From contig JAMXIF010000086.1 in the NCBI GenBank assembly GCA_028583685.1, positions 16,232,312-16,296,311 on the forward strand: 64,000 nt of DNA. The letters are read 5' to 3'. Of the stretch, positions 22,783 through 34,620 are shown in pieces. The stretch's first letter is position 1; every line of letters starts with the position of its first letter. The DNA is from Petaurus breviceps papuanus (lineage: Eukaryota > Chordata > Mammalia > Diprotodontia > Petauridae). A program made the translations under genes and the position numbers. The notes below the pieces were generated by a model that saw only the letters and a list, made by a program, of their open reading frames with translations, was not told the DNA's origin and searched no databases.

Positions 22783-23640
22783 TATTAGCTAAACTCAGCA
22801 AAACCTGCAGCTCAAGGCCAGGGGAATAGAGCAAGGATCTCAGGCCAAGTCCTAAATCTTTGGTACTTTATTACAATTCTACTCAGATTTCTGGAATGTT
22901 GCCTGAGAAGTTTTCACTTTTATCCCCTTCAGCATGATGGGGAGAAGCCAGGGAAAGTTTAGTCTGAATTCCTATCTAAAAGGACCTGCCCGACAAAATG
23001 CCGCAGACTCTGGAAGCAGATTTTGATAAAAGTTGGTATGAACGTATTCCAGTTGAAATGCTGCAAGAGTTAAACAGTCAGTGTTTTTAATGGCTAGGGG
23101 AAACAAGCCCCAGGGAGGAATTTCCATTGTGAAGATGACTGCTGAGCCTCCCTGTCCACAGCTGCTCATGCTAGATTTCCTTTGTCTTCTTAGATGTGTT
23201 TTTCTCAGCTCTGGAAAGTGTTGTTGGCACTTAGGTGGCTCCCGCAGTTGCACTGATTAGTCCCTCTAAGTGATTTTGGAAGAGTCTTGGGAATCTGCTA
23301 CCTGCACAGGGATCTTTCCATCGCAGCTGGCTCCTTGCTGCTCCCAAAGTGACAACAACCTGACCTGGGCCAACCCCGGCAGGAAACCCCGGGGCAAAAC
23401 AAAATGGAGGAAGAGGTTGGGGGGGAGGGGGGAGGGGAATGAAAGCCATCTTCACGTATCTGAACGGCTAACCCGCGGAAGAGGCGCTACAATCATTTGG
23501 TGCAGCCAACCCTCCGAGGTTAGAAGGTAAAAGGACAAATTTAGGCTCCATGTCAGGGGAAATTTTCTTAACAATTAAATCTGGCCAGAAATGAAATGGG
23601 CTAGCTCAAGAGATGGAGGGTTTTAGATAGAGGCTGGATG
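22783..23640. other. Single-copy stretch
   Basis: No repeat recognised. 23230-23530 is G+C-rich with G and C runs but no coding evidence. Confidence 0.45.
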
Positions 23641-23860
23641 ACAACTTGTCCGGAACGTTATAGTCAAGTTAAGTTATTAAGTCAAGTTATTAAGTATCCA
23701 CTATTCCATAGACTCTGTTAAGTCCTAGGGATAAAAAAAAAGGGGGGGGGGGGTGGAGGAGTTTCTACCCTTGAGGAGCTCGTATTTGAATGGAGGAGAA
23801 GACAAAAATAAAAACTATGTACAAACAAGTATTTACAGGAAAATGTGGAAATAATCAACA
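23641..23860 (-). mobile_element. L2 3' region fragment
   Basis: CTGTTAAGTCCTAGGGATAA, an A/G homopolymer expansion (23731-23752), then CTTGAGGAGCTCGTATTTGA. Confidence 0.6.
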
Positions 23861-23934
23861 GAGGTAATTAAGTGGGAGGGGGGAATTGGGAAAACCTTTT
23901 TATAGAGGGTAGAACTTTTAAAGAAACAAAAATT

Positions 23935-24290
23935 AAACAAAATTTTAAAAGAAGATGTAACTTGAAACATTTATTTTCAATTCCAATTTCTCCCCCTCTC
24001 TCCACCCCTACCCATTAAGGAGGCAAGAAATATGATACCCATTATCTATATATGAAGTCATGCAAAACTTATTTCCACACTAGAAATGTTGCAAACAAAA
24101 AAGAAAAAGCAAGAAAAATAAAGAAAGTGAAAAAATATGCTTCAATCTTCATGAGGCCTTTGGAATTGTGGATCATTGTACTTACTTATCAGAGTAGCTA
24201 AGTCTTTCCCAGTTGATCATTGTTAAAATGTTGTTGTGTACAATGTTCTCCTAGTTCTGCCCCCTTCGCTTTGTATCAAATCTTTTAAGT
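23935..24290 (-). mobile_element. L1 3' end
   Basis: Antisense L1 3' UTR: AGGAGGCAAGAAATATGATA, TGAAGTCATGCAAAACTTAT, then CTAGTTCTGCCCCCTTCGC. Confidence 0.7.
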
Positions 24291-24394
24291 CTAAAAGGTT
24301 GGAACTTTAGCTTAGACTAGAAGGAAGTAAGGAAAGCCAGGAAGGGAAGATGAGGAGGGGGAGAATTCTCAGCATGAGAGCTATCCAGTGAAAA

Positions 24395-24600
24395 TACCTC
24401 AAGTGAGGGTTTGTGTTATAGTGGGAGGTTCCTTTCTACTGTGGGTTGAACTAGATGGCCATTGAGGTCCCTTCCAACTCTTAAATTCTGTGACTCTTTG
24501 AAGTCCATACTGGTGGAGCTGGAAGACTCTTAGAGACCATCTGGTGAGTCTAATCCAACTTCCTCATTTTACAGATGAAATAAGCCAGGTCTAAAGAAGT
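24395..24600. mobile_element. Two adjoining MIR remnants
   Basis: A + strand 3' part (GAACTAGATGGCCATTGAGG, TTCCAACTCTTAAATTCTG) is followed by a minus-strand piece (AATCCAACTTCCTCATTTTA). Confidence 0.6.
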
Positions 24601-24930
24601 ATTTCAGACCCAAATACTCTTTTCTATTACTCAATGACAATTATTTAGTTAGAAAATGATTCCTTTGACTGCTGCTGTATTCCATCAAAGGAAAACAACA
24701 GTAGTTTGCCGATTTGCTTAGCAAAGAGGAAATTACCCGGGTCCCAAAGAGAGCATTTATGGTTCTAGCAATAACAGGGTGCCACAGACAAGCTTAGCTC
24801 TGGGATTTATGTGAGCTAAATTTTTGTACACTGTGGGGGAGGAGGGAAGTCAAAGATAGAAAAGGTCTGTGCCAAGGGTTTATAACCTGAGATCCAGCAA
24901 CCAGATTTCAATGTATCCATGAACTTGTGT
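24601..24930 (+). repeat. Local direct repeat, copy A
   Basis: Pairs with 27151-27494 in the same orientation, about 2.55 kb apart. Shared blocks include CCATCAAAGGAAAACAACA, AGAGGAAATTACC and GGGATTTATGTGA. It ends inside a GGGTTTATAACCTGAGATCC motif that resembles a hAT transposon end. Confidence 0.85.
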
Positions 24931-25264
24931 GGGCAAAAGAAATATGAAGTGACTTGCTCCAAGTCACACATCAAGTTAATGACAGAGTAGTGATTAGTGC
25001 CCGGGTTTTGTGACTCTTAATTCAGTGATGATTTAACTACATTTCACTACCATTGACATTCACTCTAAGCCAGGAGGGTCCAAAATACAGCCATTAATTG
25101 GAGCTTGGGCATGGTCCTCTTCAAAAATGAAGGTCAAACACAACAGCAATACCGACATTTTCTACTGTTAATGTTTCCATACCCAGAAGTCTTCAGTGTT
25201 CAGTTTGATTCTATTTTTTTTTCTTATGAGACTTCCATGAGGCAAAGCCGTGTATTTTTCCTCT

Positions 25265-25470
25265 CCAAATAGTGTGAAGTAAGGGTTGGCTTTGGAGACA
25301 AAAAGATCTGGATTCTAATGTATTGTCTGTGTGACTCTGGGGAAGTTGGGATTAGTACCCTTGGGTAGCACTTAAAATTGAGAGAAAAGTGCTGGTCTAC
25401 ATGGTTGAGGGACATTTCCTCACCATTGGTTAGTTTTCCATACCAATGAAATTACAGAGCCAGTCCCCCA
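25265..25470 (+). mobile_element. CORE-SINE with the TTGGTTAG tail
   Basis: GGAGACAAAAAGATCTGGAT, GTGTGACTCTGGGGAAGT, then CACCATTGGTTAGTTTTCC and AATGAAATTACAGAGCCAGT. Same family as 18890 and 54965. Confidence 0.65.
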
Positions 25471-25904
25471 TCCCTATAGAAGTCAGGATACCTTGACAGT
25501 AAGTTGGGTACTTAAGGGAGTACCTATATACTGTCCCGGCCCTAGGACTAGGAGGGGGGGCCTTACTCATGTATTGCCCTTGTAGGGTTCACAAAACACA
25601 AAACTAGCCTGGATTGAATAAGTGATAGTGTCTGTCCAGTTACCCTATCTCATGAGCTGGGCTTGACTAAGACTGGTCGGTCCCCTTGTAAGTCAAAATT
25701 AGAATGAAATGTTACACTCATAGTCTATCTAACAGTTGACAAAAGAAGTGAACTTCGCCATAGCAGGAGAATGATGTTCAGAGTGGGGAAGGAGATATTC
25801 ACCTAAGTGCCTCTGTCGGCTTGGATTCAGCTGAATTGGCTCTCTTGTATTGGTGCCAGCCATCTTGTTAGAGACAATCAATGAGTAAATATTTAAGATT
25901 CAAT
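25471..25904. other. Single-copy stretch
   Basis: Nothing recognised. Confidence 0.45.
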
Positions 25905-26010
25905 GAATCAGTAAACATTTATTAAGCACCTACTATGTGCCAGGCATTGTACTAAATGCTAGGGATATAAAAAGAAACAAAATACAAAAGTTCCTGCCCC
26001 AAGACTGAGG
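25905..26010 (-). mobile_element. L2 3' end
   Basis: AAACATTTATTAAGCACCTA, TATGTGCCAGGCATTGTAC. Confidence 0.75.
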
Positions 26011-26289
26011 TCAGGCCCTGAGGAAGGAGCTCTAGTTCATTCTGTCTTGGCTGTTCCATACTCAAGTGACCAGGAAGCCTGAGTCTTAGTCTCCTGAGCC
26101 AATGAAATCTCAAGGACAGTGTCAATACTTTTTAAAGAAAAACTAGACCCCAAGATATTAAATCAATGCATTTCTCAGCTGCTCTCATCCTCCCTTCAGG
26201 TTTCAAGTAATCTTGTCAAACAGCTAACACAAGTCGGATTCTCTGATCTGAAGCAAGGCTTTATATTTAGCATCATTATCACACTCTAG

Positions 26290-26425
26290 ACCCTAGTATT
26301 TTCCTGGCTTATAAAGTATAAGCTCCTTGAGAACAGACTGCTTCATTATTGTTTTTGTTTCTCTGTGCTTAGCATAGTTTCTAGCACATAGAAGGGGCTT
26401 AATAAACAATTGATTGATTATGTTA
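26290..26425 (+). mobile_element. L2 3' end
   Basis: TATAAGCTCCTTGAGAACAG, TAGCACATAGAAGGGGC, and a TTGATTGATTA tail. Confidence 0.8.
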
Positions 26426-26483
26426 AAGTTGCACAAGAAAATGATTTGTGCCTAAGACCACTGATAATTTTCTCAGTATAAGG

Positions 26484-26745
26484 TCAGCTAGGTGGTACAA
26501 TGAATAGAATTCTGGGCCTGATGGCAGGAAGACTCATTTCACTGAGTTCAAATCTAGCCTCAGACACTTACTAACTGTGTGACCCTGGGCAAATCACTTT
26601 ACCCTGTTTGCCTCAGTTTCCTCATCTGTCAAAAGAACTGGAGAAGGAAATGGCAAACGACTCCAATATCTTTGCCAAAAAAAAAAAAATAGAACCACAA
26701 GGAATCAGACATGACTAGAACAACTGAACAGCAGTAACAATACCC
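26484..26745 (+). mobile_element. MAR1-type CORE-SINE
   Basis: Complete: head GTCAGCTAGGTGG, ACCCTGGGCAAATCAC, CTGGAGAAGGAAATGGCAAA, RTE-like tail and ACAACTGAACAGCAGTAACA. Confidence 0.9.
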
Positions 26746-27150
26746 TTGATGCCCTTGGCCCAGCTGTAACATGTGCCCAAAATTTTAGGATGTGCTTGTT
26801 TTCCCAAAAATCGTTGAGTCTGTAGCCCTAGTTGTATGTATTGTTGAGATGCCAGTATCTGGGCAAATTTTGAAAATGAGATATACCTCGGGGGAGGAAA
26901 ACTCTTTTGTCTGTACTAAACGCATTTTATAGGACAATAATACTTTCTGGAGAAGGCAAAGGAAGGAGAGAGTGAAAAGAAAGCTCCTGTAGCCCTCTGC
27001 AATCTCCCTCTGCTTAGCCCAGAAGTCTGGGATCACAGAACCCCCACTGAGTCAGCTTCCTTCTCATTTTCCCTTCTTATCCACATGTCAGAAGACAAGG
27101 TGAACTAAAGAAAAAAGACAAGTTCAGATTCAGTCAAACAATCCGAGAAC
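26746..27150. other. Nothing recognised
   Basis: No repeat or coding evidence. Confidence 0.45.
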
Positions 27151-27494
27151 ATTTCAAACCCAAATACAGTTCTCCAATCTGTTGCCAGAGATCAACGACA
27201 ATTACTTCATTAGGAAGTGATTCCTTTGTCTGCTGCTGTACTGTCTTCCATCAAAGGAAAACAACAATAACATTGATTTGCTTAGCAGAGAGGAAATTAC
27301 CTGGGTCCCAAAGAGGGCATTTATGGCTCTAGCAATAATAGGGTGCCCACACACAAGCTCAGTTCTGGGATTTATGTGAACTAAGTTTCTGCATACTGTG
27401 GGGGGAGGGAAGTTGATTAAAAGAATAGTCTAGGCCAGGGGTTTGTAACCTGGGATCCAGCAACCAGATTTCAGAGCATCCATGAACTTATATG
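27151..27494 (+). repeat. Local direct repeat, copy B
   Basis: Second copy of the 24601-24930 sequence; I estimate 80-85 percent identity by eye, with small indels. Both copies start and stop at matching points. Confidence 0.85.
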
Positions 27495-28170
27495 ATAAAT
27501 AAAAATACATTTTTTTAAAATTGCATTTTAATTCTTTAAATCAGCAAAAATCCATCTTATCTCTCTCCTCCCCCTGCCTCAGTTGAGAAAGAAAGAAAAA
27601 CAAAATCTCCTTTACAAACATGTATAATCAAGCTCATCCAGGGATGCCAGAGGCATTTAGGTGGTATAGTGAAGAGAATGCTGGGCCTGGAATCAGGAAG
27701 ACTCATCTTCAGGAGTTCAAATCTGCTCTCAAACTTACTAGCTGCATGACCCTGGGCAAGTTATTTTATCCTGTTTGCCCATCTGTAAAATGATCTGGAG
27801 AAGGAAATGGAAAACCACTCCAGTATCTTTGCCAAGAAAACCTCAAATGGGTTCATGAAGAGTTGAATACAACTGAAAAGAAATGACTCAACAACATAGT
27901 CAAGCAAAACAAATTTCTACATTGTCAATGTCAAAAAAAAAAAAAAAAGGGTCATTCTTCACTTTTTGCTCTCCAACTCTCAGGAGATGGAGAGTATATT
28001 TCCTTATTAGTCCTCTAGTATGATGATTGATTGGTCATCACACTGACCAGAATTCCAAAATCTTGGAATGATGACAATTGTCACCGTTGTGTTGTGTGAT
28101 ATCATTGTCAATTGTTCTCATGGTTCTGTTCATGTCATTCTTCTCTGGTTTCTCTGAAAACATCCCCTTC
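27495..28170 (-). mobile_element. L1 3' end split by a MAR1
   Basis: Antisense L1 3' UTR (ACATGTATAATCAAGCTCAT) resumes after the SINE with AGTCAAGCAAAACAAATTTC and runs to TGTTCTCATGGTTCTGTTC. Confidence 0.65.
27650..27897 (+). mobile_element. MAR1-type CORE-SINE
   Basis: GAGGCATTTAGGTGGTATAG head, AACCACTCCAGTATCTTTGC, RTE-like tail and ATGACTCAACAACA end. Confidence 0.9.
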
Positions 28171-28429
28171 ATCTACATCTTTATTTTCATTAACCAAAAA
28201 CTGAAACTTAGCATTTCTTTTGATGATGAATGTAGGCAATGAACCACAGTAGTGTTATACAGGCTTAGAATAGAAACCACAGACATTTTCACATCACATA
28301 CAGTTGTTTCAATTATCTCAAAATAGTTTATGCTCATCACTACTTCAAAATTAGACCCGCTGCTAGAATGCACTTGATCACCGTCTTCCTAGCTACAGAC
28401 TGCATTTCAATAGAATTGAAATTTAATTC

Positions 28430-28590
28430 TTTTGTGTTGTTTTTGAGTTGTTTCAGTCATGTCTGACTCTTCAGGAACCAATTTGGGGTTTTCTTGGCAA
28501 AGCTACTGGCATGGTTTGACATTTCCTTCTCCAGCTCATTTTTACAATGTGGAACTAAGGCAAATGGGATTAAATAATTTGCGCAGGGTC
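28430..28590 (-). mobile_element. MAR1-type CORE-SINE, 5' truncated
   Basis: GTTTCAGTCATGTCTGACTC, TTTGGGGTTTTCTTGGCAAA. The head is lost. Confidence 0.75.
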
Positions 28591-28594
28591 AATT

Positions 28595-28855
28595 GCCCAG
28601 GCAAAAGGGAGCCACTGGAGCTTATTGAATAGAGGGCGGTAGGGATGCAACATGATAGGACTTGAACTTTAGAAAAATCATTTTAGTGACTGAATGGAGA
28701 ATGGATTGGAATGGGGAGAGACTTGAGGCACATTGTCCTATCAGCAAACTATTGCCATAACCAAAGCAAGAGGTGATAAGGACCAGCTCTAGAGTGGTAG
28801 CAATGTCAGAGGAGAGAAGGAAGCTTATTTCAGAGATGTTGCAAAGGTAAAACTC
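28595..28855 (-). mobile_element. L2 fragment
   Basis: GGGAGCCACTGGAGCTTATT, AATGGAGAATGGATTGGAAT. It parallels 53515-53620. Confidence 0.7.
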
Positions 28856-29785
28856 AAATTGGACTTCCCTTCTCTTATTGTGATTACCCCGTGGGGCCCA
28901 GTAATCTGGTTAGGTCTCTTTCCGTTGCTACTCACACTTTCAGTTACTTTGGTACTTAGACCTTAGATGTTTCCCTTCCCCTATTCCCCCACCCTGATGT
29001 CTGGTCTAGTAAAAATGACTAGTGAACCAAAAACAGTTGGTAGAAATTGCTAGGAGGTAGATTTGATCTTATTGTAAGGAAAAACTGTTGGAGCTGTCCA
29101 AATATGGAATAGCCAGCCTAAGGAAGTATTGAGTTTCTATTTCTACATGGCTTAAAGCAGAAACTGAATGGCTACTTGTCAAGGAAATTGTATAGGGTAT
29201 TTCTTTTTAGGCACTGTTTGAACTGGATACCCCTGAGGCCCTTTTCATATCTGACAGCCTATGATTCTATGACCATGTACTAATATTTCATCACTAGTGA
29301 CCTCATCTTGCGTTTAATGTTTCTTAGATTGGTTCATAGATGGAGCTAGTCTAGAAATTTAGTGTGGCTATATGGGAGGTCTGTTTCTTAGGGCAAAAGG
29401 ATAGGCTGAATAAACAATAACTCACATTTCCATTACACTTTGGGGATAATAAAACACTTCCCATTTTCCCTGTTTTCCAGAGGATAAAACCGAGTCTCTG
29501 AAAAGTTAAGTCATTTAATCAAGGTCATGTACCTAATAATCAATACAGTCAAGGTTTAAATCCATGTCTGCTGCCTTCCAGCTGAGAGACTTTCCTTCTA
29601 CACTTCATTGCCTCTCTTCCCAGAGTTTGATCACAAGTTTGTTTTTAGTAGTTATTAATGGGACTGCCATTTTAAAAATAGATTTCATGGTTTATCCCAG
29701 AATGGTAGGTTTCTTGATGCAACTTGACTTTCTGATTCATAGTGAGTTGTTGTATATAGGTACGTCTCATTTTTTGAGTAACACT
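28856..29785. other. Mostly single copy with a MIR remnant
   Basis: A faint MIR (minus) lies at about 29415-29560. Nothing else recognised. Confidence 0.45.
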
Positions 29786-29928
29786 GAAGAAGGAGAAGAA
29801 GAAGAAGAAGAAGAAGAAGAAGAAGAAGAAGAAGAAGAAGAAGAAGAAGGAGAAGAAGGAGAAGAAGGAGAAGAAGGAGGAGGAGGAGGAGGAGAAGGAG
29901 AAGGAGAAGAAGAAGAAGAAGAAGAAGA
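29786..29928. repeat. 143-base uninterrupted purine tract (GAA/GGA)n
   Basis: Only A and G on the + strand: mostly GAA, shifting to GGA and GGAGAA. Any long reading frame through it is low-complexity, not a gene. Confidence 0.98.
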
Positions 29929-30084
29929 CCACCATTTCAAGGTTGTGTCTTTTTAGCTTTTTAGGAAAAGAGCTTGCCAAGGCCTAACAAAGTAAAAATG
30001 ATTCATGCAGGATTAACCTGGTCTTCACAAAGCAGCATGATACTTTGAAATTTATTCCAGTTTATTTAAAAATCTAATTGTGCA

Positions 30085-30480
30085 GAAGCCCTCCTTTATC
30101 CCTACCACCACCAAAGTTGAAAGTGATCCCTCCCTCTTCAAATTTTTTCATAGCACTTACGTCTGGATTTTTCCTTAGTCCCTAACAATCCTACTGTATG
30201 CTTATTAGCATGTAAGTTGTATCTCTCCTGTAAATGGGAAGGTTCTCAGGGGAAAGAACACTGCCATTTTTTATAGATCATATTATATCATATTCATTTT
30301 TATGTTATATCTCTTCTAGTAAATATGAAGCTTCCTGAGGGCAGGAACAGTGCCATTTCTCTTCTTTGTTTCCCTAGCAAACTATTTGCCTCAGTTTCCT
30401 CAACTATAAAATGGGGGTAATAATAACTATCTCAAACAGTTGTTGTGATATCAAGTAAGATAATATTTAGCACATTTCCA
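30085..30480 (+). mobile_element. L2 3' end followed by a MIR remnant
   Basis: ATGAAGCTTCCTGAGGGCAG is L2. CCTCAGTTTCCTCAACTATA and following is MIR-type. Confidence 0.6.
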
Positions 30481-30734
30481 TAAATACTAATCCTTTCCCA
30501 CCTTCCTTTCCTTCCCCATCACCTACCAGAATACCACGGATAGGGGAAACATTTGGTCATTTGAATTTGTGCCTCACAACCCTCCTACTCACTTTGCTTC
30601 CTCACAGATTCTATGTCCTTTCACCTTTTACTTCTCATTAGTACTTCCACCAACCAGTGTGAGAAACTTTTTTTCAAGTAAAATTAAAAAAAAAACAACA
30701 ATCAATCTGCTCATTCCTTTGGTCTGCAAAAAGC

Positions 30735-31260
30735 TTGGTGGAAAAGGCTCAGAGAATCCCAGAGTCTCAGACATGGAAGGGACCTCAGATGCCATCTAGT
30801 CCCAATGTCCACCAGAGCAGGATTCCTTTTACAATAAGTCATCATCTAGTCTTTGTTTGAAGTCTCCCAGTAAAGGGAAACCCATTACCTTCTGAGGCAG
30901 CCTGTGCCACTTTTGAATATCTCTGTTAGGACCAGGGCAGCTGGGTGACGAAGTGGATAAAGGGCCGGATCTGGTGTCATGAAAACTCATCTTCCTGAGT
31001 TCAAATCTGGCCTCAGACACTTATTAGTTATGTGACCCTGGGTAAGTCACTTCACCCTGTTTGCCTCAGTTTCTTCATCTGTAAAATAAGCTGGAAAAAG
31101 AAATGGTAAACCACTCCAATATCTCTGCCAAAAAAAAAATCCAAATGGGGTCCCAAAGAGTCCGACAGGACTGAAACAACTGCACAGCAACAAATAACTG
31201 TTAGGATGTGCTCCCCTCCTAAAAGCACTAAGAGATTTCAGAATACCAATAGTGACCACT
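30735..31260 (-). mobile_element. CR1/L3 LINE fragment split by a MAR1
   Basis: TTTGTTTGAAGTCTCCCAGT, CCCATTACCTTCTGAGGCAG and GACTGTTAGG-type wording of CR1/L3 in antisense, resuming after the SINE. Confidence 0.65.
30931..31190 (+). mobile_element. MAR1-type CORE-SINE
   Basis: GGGCAGCTGGGTGACGAAGT head to CAACTGCACAGCAACAAATA. Flanked by CTGTTAGGA on both sides (about 30922 and 31199). Confidence 0.9.
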
Positions 31261-32089
31261 TATGAATTGAAAAGACTGCTGTTGGAGCACAATAACCAGG
31301 GGCAGATGGGGGCATACGGTTTCAGACTCAGTCAGTATGCTAGTTTGTTTTGTCTGCCCGTACGTGTTAACAAAGGAGGGTTCTATTATGGAGGGGCTAC
31401 AGGAAGTGACGGTGATGTTTATAAAAAAGAAAAGAGTATTATTAATAAAGCATTTTAGAAATAATTTTTAAAAATTTTAAAGGAAAGGGTCTTTTTTCCT
31501 TTCAACCAAGCCTTAATTTGTGTTTTTGCTCTTTCTTCTCATTGCTGCTATCTCTGCCCTCTGAGGCTCGACCCAGCAAGGCTAATCCTGCTTCTGCATT
31601 CCTTTAAATTTCCAAGTCACCTCTGCTCTTTCCCAGGATTGGGGCAGTGAGGGAAGTCTATAAGGGGTTGGTAGTCCAGTAGATGAATGAGCACCAATGC
31701 ATCCCCACTATTGGAAAAACAAACAAACAAACAAACAAGCTAAAACAAAACAAAACAAAACATCTCTCCAGATTTGTGTGACAGCACCAGGAAGTGAAGT
31801 GGTCAGGCCTCCCACCCAGCCAGAATTAGTGTTGAGAGGCGTCAGAGAAGAGACAAGGAGTTGATTGAGTTCCAAAGTTCCAAAAGAGCACTGATGTTTT
31901 CTATGTAAAATGTAAATAGCTTTTACAAGCCTATTTGATACAAGGCAGCTCTGATGCATTGATCCACTGGGGCTGACTCACTTCTGATCCTTAGACCAGA
32001 TCACAGACCATTCCATCAGAACTGCTTCCGGAGAAGGAGAAGGGAGTAAGGACCAGGTAATTCATCAGACTAGCACCCACCTGGGAGAG
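31261..32089. other. Single-copy stretch with an (AAAC)n repeat
   Basis: (AAAC)n/(AAAAC)n at about 31717-31762. Otherwise nothing recognised. Confidence 0.5.
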
Positions 32090-32275
32090 TTCTTAATTCT
32101 TCCCATGAAGTCTTCCTTGATTTTTCCCACTGACACGTATCCTTCCATCCTTTGGTCTCCCCCAGCAATTTATTTTTCACCTTTCTTATGGCACTTACCC
32201 CATTGTACCTTGTAGTATAGGTGTTTGCATGTGTGTATTAACTTTCTGACTAAACTTGTAAGCAATATGAGGGCA
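32090..32275 (+). mobile_element. L2 3' end
   Basis: GAAGTCTTCCTTGATTTTTC and TATGGCACTTACCCCATTG. Confidence 0.7.
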
Positions 32276-32955
32276 GAGGTAGGCTCTAAATCTTATGACC
32301 CTGTGACCTCTATGAGCACAAGATTTCCTAAGGGTTGGAGCTAGATGGGAGCTCAGGAATTATCCAGTCCAACCACTTCATTTAAACAGAAGAAGCAACT
32401 TAGATGCTCAGAGGCTAAGGAACTTCTCTCGATATCACACTATCATAGACCCACTTACACTAAAGTGACCCAATTAACTAACACCTTTTCCTGGAAAGCC
32501 CATTTTATTCCATTTGGAGACTATGAGGACTCACAAATGAGCCACTTGGATATCCAAAATCTGATAGGGAAAATTCATGTCTAAACTATTACAGTAATTT
32601 CTTAACTGATCTCCCAGTTTCTGCCCTCTCCAATCCCTTCCTCTTCACCGTGGCCAAATGGATATTCCTAAAACACAAATCTGACCACGTCACTCTCTCA
32701 CTCAAGAAGCTCTGGTGGCTCCCTATTGCTTTAAGATAAAATATAATTAGCATTTAAAACCCTTCACAATCTGATTCCAAAGTTCCAGACATTTTTTTCA
32801 CCTAATTACTCCCAGTCACATTCTCTATTCCAGTCAAACCAGCTTTCTTGCTATTCTTTGTGAATGAAATTCCACCTTCTACCTCCTTGTCTTTATGTTG
32901 GCCATCTGTCCCCTCATGCCTTGATTGTTCTCCCTTCTCCTTTGAATCTCTCTTT

Positions 32956-33173
32956 GGAAAAAAAATATTTATTTTTAGTTTACAACATTCAGTTCCACAA
33001 GCTTTTGAGTGTTAAGCTTTTTCCCTTCCTTTCCTCCCCCCTCCTTAAGATGGTGTGCAATCTGATGTAGGCTCTATACATACATTCATATTAAGCATAT
33101 TTTAACATCAGTTATGTTGTAAAGAAGAATTAGAACCAATGGAATGATCCATGAGAAAAAAAAACAAAATAAG

Positions 33174-33239
<66 letters not shown>

Positions 33240-33455
33240 AAATAGTATCCTCCGATCTGCATTCAGACTCCATAATTCTTTCTCTGGATGCAAATGGCAT
33301 TTCCAATCATGAGCCTTTTGGAGTTGTCTTAGAACCTTGCATTGCTAAGGAGAGCCAAGTCTATCAAAATTAGTCATCCCACAAAGTAACTGTAACTGTA
33401 TACAATGTTCTCCTGGTTCTGCTCCCTTCACTCAGCATCAGTTCATATAAGTCTT
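32956..33455 (-). mobile_element. 5'-truncated L1 3' end
   Basis: A/T-rich tail, TTTACAACATTCAGTTCCAC, an (AG)n tract, TTCTTTCTCTGGATGCAAAT and GTTCTCCTGGTTCTGCTCCC. Similar 9-10 base flanks (TGAATCTCT and TGGAATCTCT) suggest a target duplication. Confidence 0.8.
33177..33238. repeat. (AG)n microsatellite
   Basis: 31 AG units inside the L1 3' UTR. Confidence 0.98.
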
Positions 33456-33649
33456 TTCCTTGGAATCTCTTAGTCCTTTCAAGGTTTAGCCAAGGTGCCA
33501 CCTCCTCTCTGATTATTACATTGCATTTACTTTTATGCATGCATGGTGTATTGCCCACAGTTGAATGCTCCCTAAGGACAGGGACTGGCTTTCTTCATCT
33601 GTATCCCCAATACATGACATAGTGCCTTGCACCTGTTTTTAAACCAGAT

Positions 33650-33867
33650 TTGTGACTTCATCTTTCATATGATAGATTTGTTGAGTGATATGGGAAGTTC
33701 CAGGTGAGGAAAGTCCTCTCCAATATGGTCATACCTTCTTTACAATCTATTGTCTTAGAGGGTTGCTGAGAGGCTCAGGTGACTGGCTTAGAGTCACACA
33801 GCAAGCATATGACAGGGGTAGGATTAGGGTCTTTTTGACTCAGAAGTCAGTTCTCTGTCCCCTATGC
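33650..33867 (-). mobile_element. MIR-type SINE remnant
   Basis: TTAGAGTCACACAGCAAGCA and TCAGTTCTCTGTCCCCTATG. Diverged. Confidence 0.55.
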
Positions 33868-34088
33868 CAGGAAATCTAGGTGGCACCGTGGATAGAGAGC
33901 AGGGCTTGTAATCATGAAGACTTGTCTTCATGAGTCCAAATCTGGCCTCAGACACTTACTAGCTGTGTGATCCTAAGCAAGTCATTTCACCCTGTTTGCC
34001 TCAGTTTCCTCATCTGTCAAATGAGCTGGAGAAGGAAATGGGGTCACAAAGAGTGGGACACAACTGAAAAATGACTGAACAACAAATG
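33868..34088 (+). mobile_element. MAR1-type CORE-SINE
   Basis: TAGGTGGCACCGTGGATAGA to ATGACTGAACAACAA. ATGCCAGGA occurs on both sides. Confidence 0.9.
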
Positions 34089-34355
34089 CCAGGATGCCTC
34101 TGATGCCCTGCGCATAGTAACTATTTAATAAAGTCTTGTTTAATTGAATTGATTCACTACTCTCAAACTTATATAGGAGATGTGTCAAGAGTGCTAAGAT
34201 CCAGAGTCCTCAAGGCTTAATTCACAGGATGGGGCACACAAGCCACTGTGCATATAGGGGAGAGTATTTGCTCTATTCATGATCCCGCATATAAAACCCT
34301 TCACTTTTACAGAGTTGATTCAGGGGCTTCAAGTCTCCAGATTCCTTCATTCATG

Positions 34356-34620
34356 GAGGTAATTTGGTGGTACAATGGATAGAGCCCTGAACCTGGAGTC
34401 AGGAAAAGCAGAATCCAAAAATGACCTCAGACACTTACGAGCTGTGTGATCCAGGGCAAGTTACCTAACCTCTGTCTGCCTCAGTCTCCTCAACTGTAAA
34501 ATTGGGATCTTAATATCACCTACTTCCCAGGATCATTGTGAGGACCAAATGAGACAATATTTGCAAAGACTTGGCTCAGTAACTAGCCCTTCGTAAATGC
34601 TTGTTTCTTTTCCTATAATA
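34356..34620 (+). mobile_element. MIR/THER-type SINE
   Basis: TTTGGTGGTACAATGGATAG, CAACTGTAAAATTGGGATCT and CCCTTCGTAAATGCTTGTTT. Confidence 0.8.

Larger units (their letters stand above)
32590..34152 (+). mobile_element. L2 3' region split by an L1 and by SINEs
   Basis: Pieces 32590-32955 (CTGACCACGTCACTCTCTCA), 33456-33640 (GGACAGGGACTGGCTTTCTT) and 34090-34152 (GCGCATAGTAACTATTTAAT) read on as one element. Confidence 0.75.

Noticed and set aside
29564-29980. Long frames rich in Glu or Phe on both strands
   Set aside because: They are produced by the purine tract at 29786-29928.
31252-31458. Gly-rich frame of 68 codons
   Set aside because: No family match and no splice or promoter context; chance.
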